Shown: piece by piece, positions 7,997 to 15,682 of the stretch
How the letters are laid out: each line of letters starts with the position of its first letter
Position numbering within the stretch: position 1 is the stretch's first letter
From: Flavobacterium sp. CF108
GTDB lineage: Bacteria; Bacteroidota; Bacteroidia; Flavobacteriales; Flavobacteriaceae
Assembly (NCBI RefSeq): GCF_900129795.1
Contig: NZ_FQWW01000002.1
Span: 62,001 to 126,000 of the forward strand
Direction: 5' to 3'
DNA length: 64,000 bases
The notes under the pieces: generated by a model
The model's input: the letters and a program-made list of their open reading frames with translations, nothing else
What the model was told of the DNA's origin: nothing
Database searches by the model: none
Made by a program: the position numbers and the translations under genes

Positions 7997-8068
7997 TCAT
8001 TGCGAGGAACGAAGCAATCTCATTTGCTAAATCAATCATAGTGAGATTGCTTCGTTCCTCGCAATGAC
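7996..8068. repeat. 27-bp perfect inverted repeat, probable bidirectional terminator
   Basis: The left arm 7996-8022 and right arm 8042-8068 are perfect reverse complements (core CATTGCGAGGAACGAAGC) around a 19-bp loop. The element lies between the convergent haemoglobin and phosphopantetheinyl transferase genes and starts within the haemoglobin stop codon. The same unit recurs three times at 58386-58606, so it is a dispersed repeat family. Confidence 0.85.
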
Positions 8069-8080
8069 CAAGCTTTGGGA

Positions 8081-8731
8081 TTATTTTTCAAAAGCATAAA
8101 CCAAAGTAAAATTCCCTTCAAAATTATCTGATTTGATTTCTTTGTAATGCACATCAAAATCTTTTATTAAATCGTCAAAATGAAGGCTTGCCTGTACTTG
8201 AGATTCATTTAAAGAGAAATTGTCAACTTTGATGTGATCTTTAAAACTAATCCCTTTTTCGTTTCTAATTTTAAAGATTGCTTCTTTTGCACCCCAGATT
8301 ACAGTAAGTTTTTTAACGTAGTCTCCTAAAATATTTGGATTTAAGTATTCAAATTCAGTGTCGACAAATTTATCAGCAATTCTAAGGATTTTTTCACGCT
8401 GTAATTCCATGTCAATTCCCACGGTTTCATGACTTATAATTATGGCCGCAAAATGATACGAATGTGTTATTGAAATATAATTATGACAATCGAAATAAGG
8501 TTTACCGAATTCGTCATAATGTAAATCCTTATCTGTAAAGCCCATTTCCTGAATCAGCATACGAACACTTAAAAAAGCACGCTGATGCATTTGCGATTTC
8601 ATTCCATCCAGTCTCTTTTGTGTTTTTTCTTTCAACACAACTTTGCTCAATAACTCCTCTAAGGATTCCGTTATTTCCCAAATTAAGATTTTAGTCGTCT
8701 CGTTAAACTGTATGGTCTGAAATAAAGGCAT
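8081..8731 (-). CDS. 4'-phosphopantetheinyl transferase superfamily protein
   Basis: A 216-residue Sfp-like enzyme, predicted to move phosphopantetheine from CoA to a serine on carrier proteins. Family motifs are present in order: FGKPYF, ISITHSYHFAAI, the metal-binding GIDMEL, the KFVDTEFEYLN segment, and the WGAKEAIFK helix with its catalytic Glu and Lys. The length fits the family. It is monocistronic and converges on the haemoglobin operon; no carrier-protein gene is nearby, so it probably serves fatty-acid or secondary-metabolite carriers elsewhere. Confidence 0.88.
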   Translation of the reverse strand: MPLFQTIQFNETTKILIWEITESLEELLSKVVLKEKTQKRLDGMKSQMHQRAFLSVRMLIQEMGFTDKDLHYDEFGKPYFDCHNYISITHSYHFAAIIISHETVGIDMELQREKILRIADKFVDTEFEYLNPNILGDYVKKLTVIWGAKEAIFKIRNEKGISFKDHIKVDNFSLNESQVQASLHFDDLIKDFDVHYKEIKSDNFEGNFTLVYAFEK

Positions 8732-8942
8732 TTCTCTTTTAATTATAAATTATGAATGGTTAATTGTAAATTATATTCTTTGAAATTTAGCTCTTTGAGA
8801 CAATCTGTATCTAAGATTGTTGTTAAATGAACTTATATCCTTTATATGGTGAAAAATAATTCTCAAAGTAACTTTCTAAAGATTAAGAATTTAAAGATTT
8901 CACAAATCTTACAGAAAGTAGTAAAAATAAAAAGGTATTCCG

Positions 8943-8950
8943 TAAATTTG
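8943..8950 (+). promoter_or_regulatory. -7 promoter box of ahcY
   Basis: TAAATTTG matches the TAnnTTTG consensus 34 bases before the ahcY ATG. The rest of the 8732-8983 spacer is AT-rich; I saw no riboswitch in it. Confidence 0.55.
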
Positions 8951-8983
8951 CAAAAATTTTACAATTATACAAATATACTATAA

Positions 8984-10300
8984 ATGAGTACTACAACTAC
9001 GCCTTTTGTGGCTTTCAAAGTAAAAGACATTTCTCTAGCGGCTTGGGGAAGAAAAGAAATTGAACTAGCTGAGGCTGAAATGCCAGGTTTAATGGCGCTT
9101 CGTGCTGAATACAAAGACGAACAACCTCTTAAAGGTGCTCGTATTGCTGGATGTTTACACATGACGATTCAAACTGCAGTTTTGATCGAAACTTTAATTG
9201 CTCTTGGTGCTGAAGTTACTTGGTCTTCTTGTAACATTTTCTCTACTCAGGATCAGGCTGCTGCTGCTATTGCTGCTGCGGGAATTCAAGTTTATGCTTG
9301 GAAAGGTCTTGACGAAAAATCATTTGACTGGTGTATTGAGCAAACTTTATTCTTTGGTGAAGACAGAAAACCATTGAACATGATTCTTGATGATGGTGGA
9401 GATTTAACTAATATGGTTATTGATCGTTTCCCAGAATTGGTTCCTGGAATTAAAGGTCTTTCTGAAGAAACTACAACTGGTGTTCACAGACTTTATGAAA
9501 GAGTAAAAGCTGGAACTTTACCAATGCCTGCAATCAACATTAACGACTCTGTTACTAAATCTAAATTTGATAACAAATACGGATGTAAAGAATCTGCTGT
9601 AGATGCTGTACGTCGTGCAACTGACTTAATGTTAGCTGGAAAAAGAGTAATCGTTTGTGGATATGGTGATGTTGGAAAAGGAACTGCTGCTTCTTTTAGA
9701 GGTGCTGGTTCTATTGTAACTGTTACTGAAATCGATCCAATTTGTGCTTTACAAGCTGCAATGGACGGTTATGAAGTTAAAAAATTAAACACTGTAATTG
9801 CTAATGCTGATATCATCATTACAACTACTGGAAATAAAGATATCGTTCTTGGATCTCATTTCGAGCAAATGAAAGACAAAACTGTTGTTTGTAACATTGG
9901 ACACTTTGATAACGAAATTGATATGGCTTGGTTAAACAAAAACCACGGTGCATCAAAAATCGAAATCAAACCTCAGGTTGACAAATATACTATCGCTGGA
10001 AAAGATATCATCATTCTTGCTGAAGGTCGTTTAGTAAACCTTGGTTGTGCTACAGGTCACCCAAGTTTTGTAATGAGTAACTCATTTACAAACCAAACTT
10101 TAGCTCAAATTGAATTATGGAAAAACAGTGCTGCTTACAACAATGACGTTTATATGTTACCTAAACATTTAGATGAAAAAGTTGCTGCTTTGCACTTAGC
10201 TAAATTAGGCGTTGAACTTGAAGTTTTACGTGACGATCAAGCAGCTTATATTGGTGTTCCAGTTGAAGGTCCATTCAAGCCAGAATACTACAGATACTAA
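8984..10300 (+). CDS. ahcY: Adenosylhomocysteinase
   Basis: A 438-residue cytosolic NAD-dependent enzyme that splits S-adenosylhomocysteine into adenosine and homocysteine, closing the methyl cycle. Conserved segments include [53 protein letters not shown] and [16 protein letters not shown]. The NAD-binding GYGDVGKG loop starts at about residue 226, and the C terminus ends PFKPEYYRY as in family members. Codon usage is that of a highly expressed gene. It is followed by a hairpin terminator of a dispersed repeat family and appears to be a single-gene transcript. Confidence 0.97.
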   Translation: MSTTTTPFVAFKVKDISLAAWGRKEIELAEAEMPGLMALRAEYKDEQPLKGARIAGCLHMTIQTAVLIETLIALGAEVTWSSCNIFSTQDQAAAAIAAAGIQVYAWKGLDEKSFDWCIEQTLFFGEDRKPLNMILDDGGDLTNMVIDRFPELVPGIKGLSEETTTGVHRLYERVKAGTLPMPAININDSVTKSKFDNKYGCKESAVDAVRRATDLMLAGKRVIVCGYGDVGKGTAASFRGAGSIVTVTEIDPICALQAAMDGYEVKKLNTVIANADIIITTTGNKDIVLGSHFEQMKDKTVVCNIGHFDNEIDMAWLNKNHGASKIEIKPQVDKYTIAGKDIIILAEGRLVNLGCATGHPSFVMSNSFTNQTLAQIELWKNSAAYNNDVYMLPKHLDEKVAALHLAKLGVELEVLRDDQAAYIGVPVEGPFKPEYYRY

Positions 10301-10352
10301 ATCAATTTTAGATTGAAGATTTCTGATTTTAGATTTCTTTAATTACATATTC

Positions 10353-10388
10353 AAACCCGACAGGTTTTAAAAACCTGTCGGGTTTTCT
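10353..10388 (+). terminator. ahcY terminator, ACCCGACAGG repeat copy 1
   Basis: AAACCCGACAGGTT and AACCTGTCGGGTTT form a 14-bp perfect stem with a TTAAA loop and a T run. Near-identical copies lie at 15268-15300 and 15637-15667, and a diverged one at 58450-58482. Confidence 0.8.
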
Positions 10389-10412
10389 GTTTAAAATCCG
10401 AAATTTTAAGTT

Positions 10413-10420
10413 TAAATTTG
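10413..10420 (+). promoter_or_regulatory. -7 promoter box of the six-cysteine protein gene
   Basis: TAAATTTG matches TAnnTTTG, 44 bases before the ATG at 10464 and just after the ahcY terminator. Confidence 0.5.
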
Positions 10421-10463
10421 ATACTCAAAGCCCATCAAAAAATTAAGAGAAGAAAAGAAAAAT

Positions 10464-10748
10464 ATGATCGAAAAAGTTTTATGTGATATACATGGTTCAA
10501 AAGAAATGTCTTTTGGCTGTATTCACATCGCAACGGCAATAGACTCAAAAGAAAAAGTAGGTTTCTTCTATTCAGAGGCTGAAGAGGATCTTCCGCAAAT
10601 TGCATGGTGCGGAGAATGCGAACAATGGCTTCTTGATAATAATGAAGAATGGACAGATATCTTTCAAGCCAAAGCTGATTTTAAAATGTTATGTATTGAT
10701 TGCTTTGACGAAGCAAAAAATAATGAAGCAGAAATTCATCTTCGATAA
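10464..10748 (+). CDS. Small protein with two CxxC pairs, unknown function
   Basis: A 94-residue acidic protein. Cysteines are at 7, 19, 49, 52, 77 and 80; the last four form two CxxC pairs (CGEC and CIDC), and a DIHG with His10 sits near Cys7. This spacing suggests one or two zinc-ribbon-like sites. There is no signal peptide, so it is probably cytosolic. A promoter box precedes it, and it ends nine bases before the WG-repeat gene, so they may share a transcript. I do not recognise a named family with certainty. Confidence 0.75.
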   Translation: MIEKVLCDIHGSKEMSFGCIHIATAIDSKEKVGFFYSEAEEDLPQIAWCGECEQWLLDNNEEWTDIFQAKADFKMLCIDCFDEAKNNEAEIHLR

Positions 10749-10757
10749 ATAAATTTC

Positions 10758-11840
10758 ATGAAAAAGAGTATTGTACTTTATATATTTCTCGTTCTAAATT
10801 TTACAGCATTCGCTCAAAATAACGATATCTGGTTTTCATTTTGGAACAAAGACAGTACGCTTATCGGATTTAAAGATAAAAATGGCATTGTCAAAATAGA
10901 ACCAAAATTCACTACTGGTTTTACTACTGCGCGTAAATTTGAAAGCATCATTGCCGTTAGTGAAGAAAAAGATCAAAAATGGGAAAGTTATTATTTGACC
11001 AAAACAGGAAAAATAGTCGGTCGTGACAGTTTATATAGCTTTGACAATGGTCCCGATTGTGAAAATGAAGGTTTTATAAGATTTACTGATCGTAAAACTG
11101 ATAAAATGGGAATGTTTAATGGAGAAGGAAAAATTGTAATTCCTGCAGAATACAGCAATTTAACTAAAGTCAAAAACGGAATGTTTATAGGACTAAAAGA
11201 TGCTAAAAAAGAAATGGATGGGGAACATTTTTTCTGGACTGGCGGAAAAGAATTCCTTATTGATACCAACAATAAAATCTTAATTGAAAATTTTCCTTAT
11301 AATGATGATCTGAATTTTTATTCTCTGGAAAGATCAAAAGAAAATAGCAAAGATGAAACAAGAGAAAATTTCCTTGGTGTTGATGGCCAGTATTATTCGT
11401 TTATAAGTTTTAATAAAGAATTTAAAGCATGGCTCAAAAACATTTTGTTTTCTGATTTATCCAAAGCCAATTTATTAAAACATTCTTTCGATAAAATCAC
11501 CTATTGGAAAGAACCAATGGGCTGGATAAACGAGTCTAAAACAAAATTTATTGATCAAAATTACACTTACTTAAAATCAAAACTTCAGGAACTCAAAAAT
11601 CCAAAAACAGATTACTTTGTTTCTACTGACGGGTTAAATCAGTTTATTTTTGAATCAAGCGAATACGAAATATACTTCAACAATTGCAATGAATCTAAAG
11701 ATTGGATATATCCAGTTAAAAATATCGTGATCAATCCAAAAAATAAAACTGAACGCCGACAAGATCATCTTGAATTTCTAAGAACTGAAAATGGGTATAA
11801 ATTAATCAGTGTTTCATCAAGAAAAGATAATCTTAAATAA
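10758..11840 (+). CDS. Secreted WG-repeat-containing protein
   Basis: A 360-residue exported protein with a signal peptide (about residues 1-19, ending AFAQ). The N-terminal half carries WG-type repeats: units such as GFKDKNGIVKIEPKF and GMFNGEGKIVIPAEYSNL match the pattern of a Gly-containing strand followed by I-x-P-x-[FY]. The C-terminal part (after about residue 185) has no recognisable domain. WG-repeat proteins are common in Bacteroidetes, probably as binding scaffolds; no enzymatic function is visible. It lies nine bases after the small cysteine protein. Confidence 0.8.
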   Translation: MKKSIVLYIFLVLNFTAFAQNNDIWFSFWNKDSTLIGFKDKNGIVKIEPKFTTGFTTARKFESIIAVSEEKDQKWESYYLTKTGKIVGRDSLYSFDNGPDCENEGFIRFTDRKTDKMGMFNGEGKIVIPAEYSNLTKVKNGMFIGLKDAKKEMDGEHFFWTGGKEFLIDTNNKILIENFPYNDDLNFYSLERSKENSKDETRENFLGVDGQYYSFISFNKEFKAWLKNILFSDLSKANLLKHSFDKITYWKEPMGWINESKTKFIDQNYTYLKSKLQELKNPKTDYFVSTDGLNQFIFESSEYEIYFNNCNESKDWIYPVKNIVINPKNKTERRQDHLEFLRTENGYKLISVSSRKDNLK

Positions 11841-11864
11841 TTCTTTCTCCTTTCATACAAAGCT

Positions 11865-11872
11865 TAACTTTG
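11865..11872 (+). promoter_or_regulatory. -7 promoter box of the SMR gene
   Basis: TAACTTTG matches TAnnTTTG, 16 bases upstream of the ATG at 11888, giving a very short leader. Confidence 0.5.
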
Positions 11873-11887
11873 TAAAAAACCGGAATC

Positions 11888-12220
11888 ATGAAGAATTTTT
11901 TATTTTTATTTATTGCCATTATCTTCGAAATCATTGCAACTTCGGCATTAAAAAAGTCTGAGCAGTTTACACAGTTTTTACCAAGTATTATAACCGTTGT
12001 TGGCTATTTTGCTGCGTTTTATTTTTTAAGTTTTGCGATCAGAACAATTCCGGTTGGTTTTGCTTATGCTATTTGGTCTGGAGTTGGAATTGTTTTAATT
12101 ACAATCATTGGCGCTGTTTTCTTTAAGGAAATTCCAGATTTACCTGCGATAATTGGATTGAGTTTAATTATAATTGGTGTTGTGGTTATTAATGTTTTTT
12201 CGAAAACTACGGCACATTGA
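11888..12220 (+). CDS. SMR-family small multidrug efflux protein
   Basis: A 110-residue inner-membrane protein with four hydrophobic helices, the usual size for EmrE/SugE-like transporters. The essential membrane glutamate lies in the first helix within FEIIATSALKKSE, and the signature GFAYAIWSGVGIVLITIIG is complete. Such dimers exchange protons for cationic drugs or guanidinium. It seems to be encoded alone, whereas some SMR proteins work as unequal pairs. Confidence 0.92.
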   Translation: MKNFLFLFIAIIFEIIATSALKKSEQFTQFLPSIITVVGYFAAFYFLSFAIRTIPVGFAYAIWSGVGIVLITIIGAVFFKEIPDLPAIIGLSLIIIGVVVINVFSKTTAH

Positions 12221-12227
12221 GACATAA

Positions 12228-12366
12228 TGCCACGAAGTCGCTAAGACACAAAGTTTTTATTTTTTAAGTTTATATCAATCTTTGCCGATTTACTTTGCGT
12301 TCCTTCGACTTCGCTCAGGATGACAATATTGTAAAGAAAAACTTAGCGACTTTGTGTCTTTGCGGC
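12228..12366. repeat. Intergenic dispersed repeats including a GACTTCGCTCAGG unit
   Basis: The spacer between the SMR and Ada-like genes holds two related blocks (GCCACGAAGTCGCTAAGACAC and a rearranged, inverted counterpart near 12340-12365). Between them, at 12301-12325, is one copy of the CCTTCGACTTCGCTCAGGATGACA-type element seen again at 49674-49717 and 63152-63313. No gene is supported here. Confidence 0.6.
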
Positions 12367-12433
12367 AAAAAACTCAGCAAGTTTCGGATTTTATACCTGC
12401 AAAAACCAATCGATATTTGCCTTATAAAATTGA

Positions 12434-13288
12434 ATGAAAATGAACACACAGGAAAACATCAATTATAATCGTATTGCAGATGCCATCGATTATATCAAAG
12501 CAAATTTTAAAGAGCAGCCAAATCTTGATGAAGTTGCAGAGAAAGTGCATTTGAGTCCGTTTCACTTTCAGAGGCTTTTCAGCGATTGGGCAGGAACAAG
12601 TCCGAAGAAGTTTTTGCAGTATACCAGTTTGGAACACGCCAAAAAATTACTCAAAGAAAATCAGGCAACGATTTCTGAAACTGCATTCGAAACCGGGCTT
12701 TCGGGCACTAGCCGACTTCATGATTTATTTGTAAATATTGAAGGAATGACGCCTGCCGAATATAAAAACGGCGGAAAAAATCTGGAAATAAATTACAGTT
12801 TTGCCGAAAGTCCGTTTGGGAATATTATTGTGGCTTCAACTCAAAAAGGTGTTTGTTTTATGGCTTTCGCCGAAGATGAAGCTATCGGATTTAATGATTT
12901 AAAGAATAAATTTCCTAATGCCGCTTTTACCAGAAAACTTGATTTAGCACAGCAAAATGCACTTTTCATTTTCCAAAATGACTGGAGTAAATTATCTGAA
13001 ATAAAACTGCATTTAAAAGGAACCGATTTTCAACTGAAGGTTTGGGAGACTTTATTAAAAATTCCGATGGGACAGCTTTCTACTTATGGAACTATTGCAC
13101 ATCAAATTCAAAAACCAAATGCTTCCCGCGCTGTTGGAACTGCAATTGGCAGTAATCCTGTTGCATTTTTAATTCCGTGTCACCGCGTCATTCAATCTTC
13201 GGGAATCTTTGGCGGTTATATGTGGGGAAATACCCGAAAAACGGCAATAATTGGCTGGGAAGGCGCGCAGGTAAATACAAATTTATAA
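12434..13288 (+). CDS. Ada-like AraC regulator fused to O6-methylguanine-DNA methyltransferase
   Basis: A 284-residue fusion. Residues 10-105 are an AraC-type DNA-binding domain (FHFQRLFSDWAGTSPKKF and a second helix pair). Residues 115-280 are an O6-alkylguanine-DNA methyltransferase with the active-site PCHRV motif at Cys249 and the RAVGTAIGSNP helix. This is the Ada layout without its N-terminal zinc/methylphosphotriester domain. A stand-alone version of that domain is encoded about 1.1 kb downstream, so the classic Ada protein appears split. The cluster continues with a 2OG oxygenase and alkB. Start: ATG at 12434, with a second ATG two codons on. Confidence 0.92.
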   Translation: MKMNTQENINYNRIADAIDYIKANFKEQPNLDEVAEKVHLSPFHFQRLFSDWAGTSPKKFLQYTSLEHAKKLLKENQATISETAFETGLSGTSRLHDLFVNIEGMTPAEYKNGGKNLEINYSFAESPFGNIIVASTQKGVCFMAFAEDEAIGFNDLKNKFPNAAFTRKLDLAQQNALFIFQNDWSKLSEIKLHLKGTDFQLKVWETLLKIPMGQLSTYGTIAHQIQKPNASRAVGTAIGSNPVAFLIPCHRVIQSSGIFGGYMWGNTRKTAIIGWEGAQVNTNL

Positions 13289-13305
13289 TTTACGCACAAT
13301 ATATG

Positions 13306-13398
13306 TGTAGAGACGCACAGCAGTGCGTCTAACGTTTTATATTCACGACGATCTTTGTCGACAATCTTTGCGTAGACGCACTGCTGTGCGTCTCTACA
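13306..13398. repeat. MITE-like inverted repeat, copy A
   Basis: The arms 13306-13334 and 13371-13398 (core GACGCACAGCAGTGCGTCTA) are nearly perfect reverse complements, and the similarity extends outward to about 13287-13427. The inner spacer includes GTCGACAATCTTTGCGTAG, which recurs in copy B at 14308-14394. Each arm is itself palindromic (GACGCAC-AGCA-GTGCGTC). Confidence 0.8.
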
Positions 13399-13453
13399 TA
13401 TATGCTTTGTGTAAATTATTCTGCATGTAAAAATTAATCCTATTAAATTATTT

Positions 13454-14167
13454 ATGCAAACTATACAATCAAAAATTGCTTCTCAAAATTGGGAAAGCAT
13501 CACCGAATCTATGCACGAAAATGGCTTTACTATTATTCCGAATGTACTCAATAACGAACAATGTGAAGATTTAAAATTCGATTATGATAATCCAAATTTG
13601 TATCGAAAAACGGTCATTATGGAACGTTATCGGTTTGGTTTGGGCGAATACAAATATTTCAATTATCCCCTGCCCGATTTAATTCAAAACATACGTTCCT
13701 CGATTTATCCTAAATTAGCTCCAATTGCAAATGCATGGATGAAAGCTTTGAATATCAATACCCTTTTTCCTGATAAACATGAAGAACTATTAAAACAATG
13801 CCATGATAATAATCAATTGAAAGCGACGGTTTTAATTTTAAAATATGGAGAAAGCGGTTTCAATACTTTACATCAGGATTTATACGGCGATGTTTATTTT
13901 CCCATTCAAATTGTGCTTTTTCTCTCTGAACCTGATGAAGATTTTACCGGAGGCGAATTTGTATTGACACAGCAAACGCCAAGAGCGCAGTCAAAAGCTA
14001 TTGTTTTAAAACCTAAAAAAGGTGATATTTTGGTTTTTACAACAAATTTCAGACCTGTAAAAGGCACAAAAGGTTATTATCGTGTAAATATGAAACATGG
14101 GGTTAGCGAAATTCATTCGGGCGAAAGATATACGCTGGGAATTATTTTTCATGATGCGTTATCGTAA
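13454..14167 (+). CDS. 2OG-Fe(II) oxygenase in alkylation-repair cluster
   Basis: A 237-residue non-haem iron dioxygenase of the 2-oxoglutarate family. The iron ligands are visible as the HxD motif in LHQDLYGD (His140, Asp142) and a distal histidine around MKHGVSEIHSG (His215 is the best candidate), with a following Arg for 2-oxoglutarate. It resembles the prolyl-4-hydroxylase-like oxygenases often encoded beside ada and alkB in bacteria, so it may act on alkylated nucleic acid or protein. It is flanked on both sides by copies of the same MITE-like repeat. Family is certain; substrate is unknown. Confidence 0.85.
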   Translation: MQTIQSKIASQNWESITESMHENGFTIIPNVLNNEQCEDLKFDYDNPNLYRKTVIMERYRFGLGEYKYFNYPLPDLIQNIRSSIYPKLAPIANAWMKALNINTLFPDKHEELLKQCHDNNQLKATVLILKYGESGFNTLHQDLYGDVYFPIQIVLFLSEPDEDFTGGEFVLTQQTPRAQSKAIVLKPKKGDILVFTTNFRPVKGTKGYYRVNMKHGVSEIHSGERYTLGIIFHDALS

Positions 14168-14188
14168 AATTTATAGACATGAAATATC

Positions 14189-14216
14189 TGTAGAGATGCA
14201 CAGCAGTGCGTCTACG
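14189..14216 (+). repeat. Half copy of the MITE-like repeat
   Basis: A single arm (AGCAGTGCGTCTACG core) just after the 2OG oxygenase stop. It is one of five arms of this repeat between 13306 and 14394. Confidence 0.7.
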
Positions 14217-14307
14217 CAACGTGAATCAAAAAAGAAAGACTATTTCTCACGCAGATTTCACAGATTTTTAATCCTTTAATCTGTGGCAAAAAACATCATA
14301 CATATCC

Positions 14308-14394
14308 ATAGAGACGTACGGCAGTGCGTCTAACGTCATGTAATTAATCTATGTCGACAATCTTTGCGTAGACGCACTGCTGTGCGTCTCTACG
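14308..14394. repeat. MITE-like inverted repeat, copy B
   Basis: The arms 14308-14335 and 14367-14394 repeat copy A, including the internal GTCGACAATCTTTGCGTAG segment. The left arm has diverged (ACGTACGGCAG). It ends about 20 bases before the ATG of the small Ada-type gene. Confidence 0.8.
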
Positions 14395-14414
14395 GAATAA
14401 AATGTGGTAAAATT

Positions 14415-14660
14415 ATGATTGAACACAATAAAATTTCAGATTCAAATCTTCGAAATAAAATTAAAAATACGGAGATTTGTTTCGGCGGCAACCGGAAACT
14501 AAAAATTTATGGAACGCTGAAATGTTCTTCGGGAAAAAGAATGAAACGTGAAAACCGGGTTTTCTTTTCTTCTGAAAATGAAGCAAAACAAAACAGTTTC
14601 AGACCTTGCGGACATTGTATGAAACCCGAATATTTAAATTGGAAAAATGGACTTATTTAA
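14415..14660 (+). CDS. Stand-alone Ada-type zinc-binding domain lacking the acceptor cysteine
   Basis: An 81-residue protein matching the N-terminal metal-binding domain of Ada: GNRKLKIYGTLKCSSGKRM, NRVFF, EAKQNSFRPCGHCM. In Ada four cysteines (38, 42, 69, 72) hold zinc and Cys38 accepts methyl from phosphotriesters. Here Cys37, Cys65 and Cys68 match the last three, but the Cys38 position is Gly33 (IYGTLKC against IYCRPSC). Cys22 or His67 could supply the fourth ligand. Methyl transfer by the known route is therefore unlikely; a DNA-binding or sensing role is possible. The longer frame to 14364 runs into the repeat, so ATG 14415 is preferred. It overlaps alkB by 14 bases, which implies coupled translation. 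Confidence 0.85.
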   Translation: MIEHNKISDSNLRNKIKNTEICFGGNRKLKIYGTLKCSSGKRMKRENRVFFSSENEAKQNSFRPCGHCMKPEYLNWKNGLI

Positions 14661-15255
14661 TCCTGAAATAAACGAAACAACGAACTTACTTCCAAAAGAT
14701 GGAACTGTAAATTATTATGGAAAATTGTTTTCGAGAGAAGATTCTAATCGTTATTTGGATGTTTTATTGAATACAATTGAATGGAAAAATGATGAAGCTA
14801 TAATCTTTGGAAAATTAATTTTGACCAAAAGAAAAGTGGCTTGGTACGGCGATCAGGAATTTGAATATACGTATTCGAATACTACAAAAAAAGCACTTCC
14901 GTGGACGAAAGAATTATTAAAATTAAAGAAAATAATTGAAACTAAAACAGGTGAAACCTTTAATTCCTGCTTATTAAACTTATATCATTCCGGAGAAGAA
15001 GGAATGGCCTGGCACAGCGATGCTGAAAAAGATTTGAAAAAGAATGGCGCTATTGGTTCTGTAAGTTTTGGTGCTGAACGCAAGTTTGCTTTCAAACATA
15101 AAGAAACTAAAGAAACGGTTTCTTTGATTTTACAACATGGCAGTTTATTGGTTATGAAAGATGAAACACAGACGCATTGGCTGCATCGTTTACCACCAAC
15201 TAAAACCACTCAAAAACCAAGAGTAAATTTGACTTTTAGAACTATTGTTGAATAA
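14647..15255 (+). CDS. alkB: AlkB-type DNA/RNA demethylase
   Basis: A 202-residue 2-oxoglutarate/Fe(II) dioxygenase that oxidatively removes methyl groups from N1-methyladenine and N3-methylcytosine. The iron site is WHSDAEK (His123, Asp125) and the histidine of THWLHRLP (His180 favoured). The RVNLTFR signature with both arginines is intact, as are GSVSFGAERKFAF and HGSLLVM. The sequence is closer to the ALKBH2-like bacterial group than to E. coli AlkB. It is the last gene of the alkylation cluster and is followed by a hairpin terminator. Confidence 0.94.
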   Translation: MDLFNPEINETTNLLPKDGTVNYYGKLFSREDSNRYLDVLLNTIEWKNDEAIIFGKLILTKRKVAWYGDQEFEYTYSNTTKKALPWTKELLKLKKIIETKTGETFNSCLLNLYHSGEEGMAWHSDAEKDLKKNGAIGSVSFGAERKFAFKHKETKETVSLILQHGSLLVMKDETQTHWLHRLPPTKTTQKPRVNLTFRTIVE

Positions 15256-15267
15256 GAATATTTGAGT

Positions 15268-15300
15268 AAACCCGACAGGTTTTAAAAACCTGTCGGGTTT
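15268..15300. terminator. Bidirectional terminator, ACCCGACAGG repeat copy 2
   Basis: The same palindrome as after ahcY, here between convergent alkB and the MmcQ/YjbR gene. The A and T tracts allow use in both directions. Confidence 0.8.
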
Positions 15301-15301
15301 G

Positions 15302-15619
15302 TCATTTCTTTTTCGATACATTTTGATAAGAAAGCTTTAAAGCATCTTCAAACATTTCTGGTCTGACTTTCGAAAGTTCTACAATTGTCCAGCCTTGTTT
15401 TCCCCATTTATTTGGAATTGGATAAAAAATCATTTCACTCGACGCACAAAAAACAGATTGATCGATTTCGTTTAATTTTAAAACGGTCCGATTGTTTTTT
15501 TCATCAAAAGTGGCAAATATTTTCTTGTTTACCCGAAAAGAGGTTTTCTCAAAATGTGGTTCTTCAACTGCATTTTCAAAGGATAACGCTGCTTTTCTAA
15601 ATTTTTCAATATTGACCAT
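15302..15619 (-). CDS. MmcQ/YjbR family protein
   Basis: A 105-residue protein of the MmcQ/YjbR family: PHFEKTSFRVNKKIFATFDE, LKLNEIDQSVF, PNKWGKQGWTIVEL and the C-terminal ALKLSYQNV helix. The fold resembles double-wing DNA-binding proteins. The role is unclear; members are often annotated as DNA-binding. It converges on alkB and lies between two copies of the ACCCGACAGG palindrome. Confidence 0.88.
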   Translation of the reverse strand: MVNIEKFRKAALSFENAVEEPHFEKTSFRVNKKIFATFDEKNNRTVLKLNEIDQSVFCASSEMIFYPIPNKWGKQGWTIVELSKVRPEMFEDALKLSYQNVSKKK

Positions 15620-15636
15620 CGCATATCGATTTAGTA

Positions 15637-15667
15637 GACCCGACAGGTTTTAAAAACCTGTCGGGTC
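15637..15667. terminator. ACCCGACAGG repeat copy 3
   Basis: The perfect arms GACCCGACAGG and CCTGTCGGGTC lie between the Nudix regulator stop and the MmcQ gene start. It would end the Nudix gene transcript, which runs on the minus strand. Confidence 0.75.
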
Positions 15668-15682
15668 TTTGGTGACTATATC

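Noticed and set aside
8732..8983. A possible SAM or SAH riboswitch before ahcY
   Set aside because: No conserved aptamer blocks were seen; only an AT-rich spacer and a -7 box are present.
12228..12366. A CRISPR-like or operator role for the repeated blocks after the SMR gene
   Set aside because: The blocks are rearranged copies of common dispersed repeats, without regular spacing or promoter proximity.
14364..14414. Longer N terminus of the Ada-type zinc protein
   Set aside because: It translates the arm of a dispersed repeat; the family match begins after ATG 14415.
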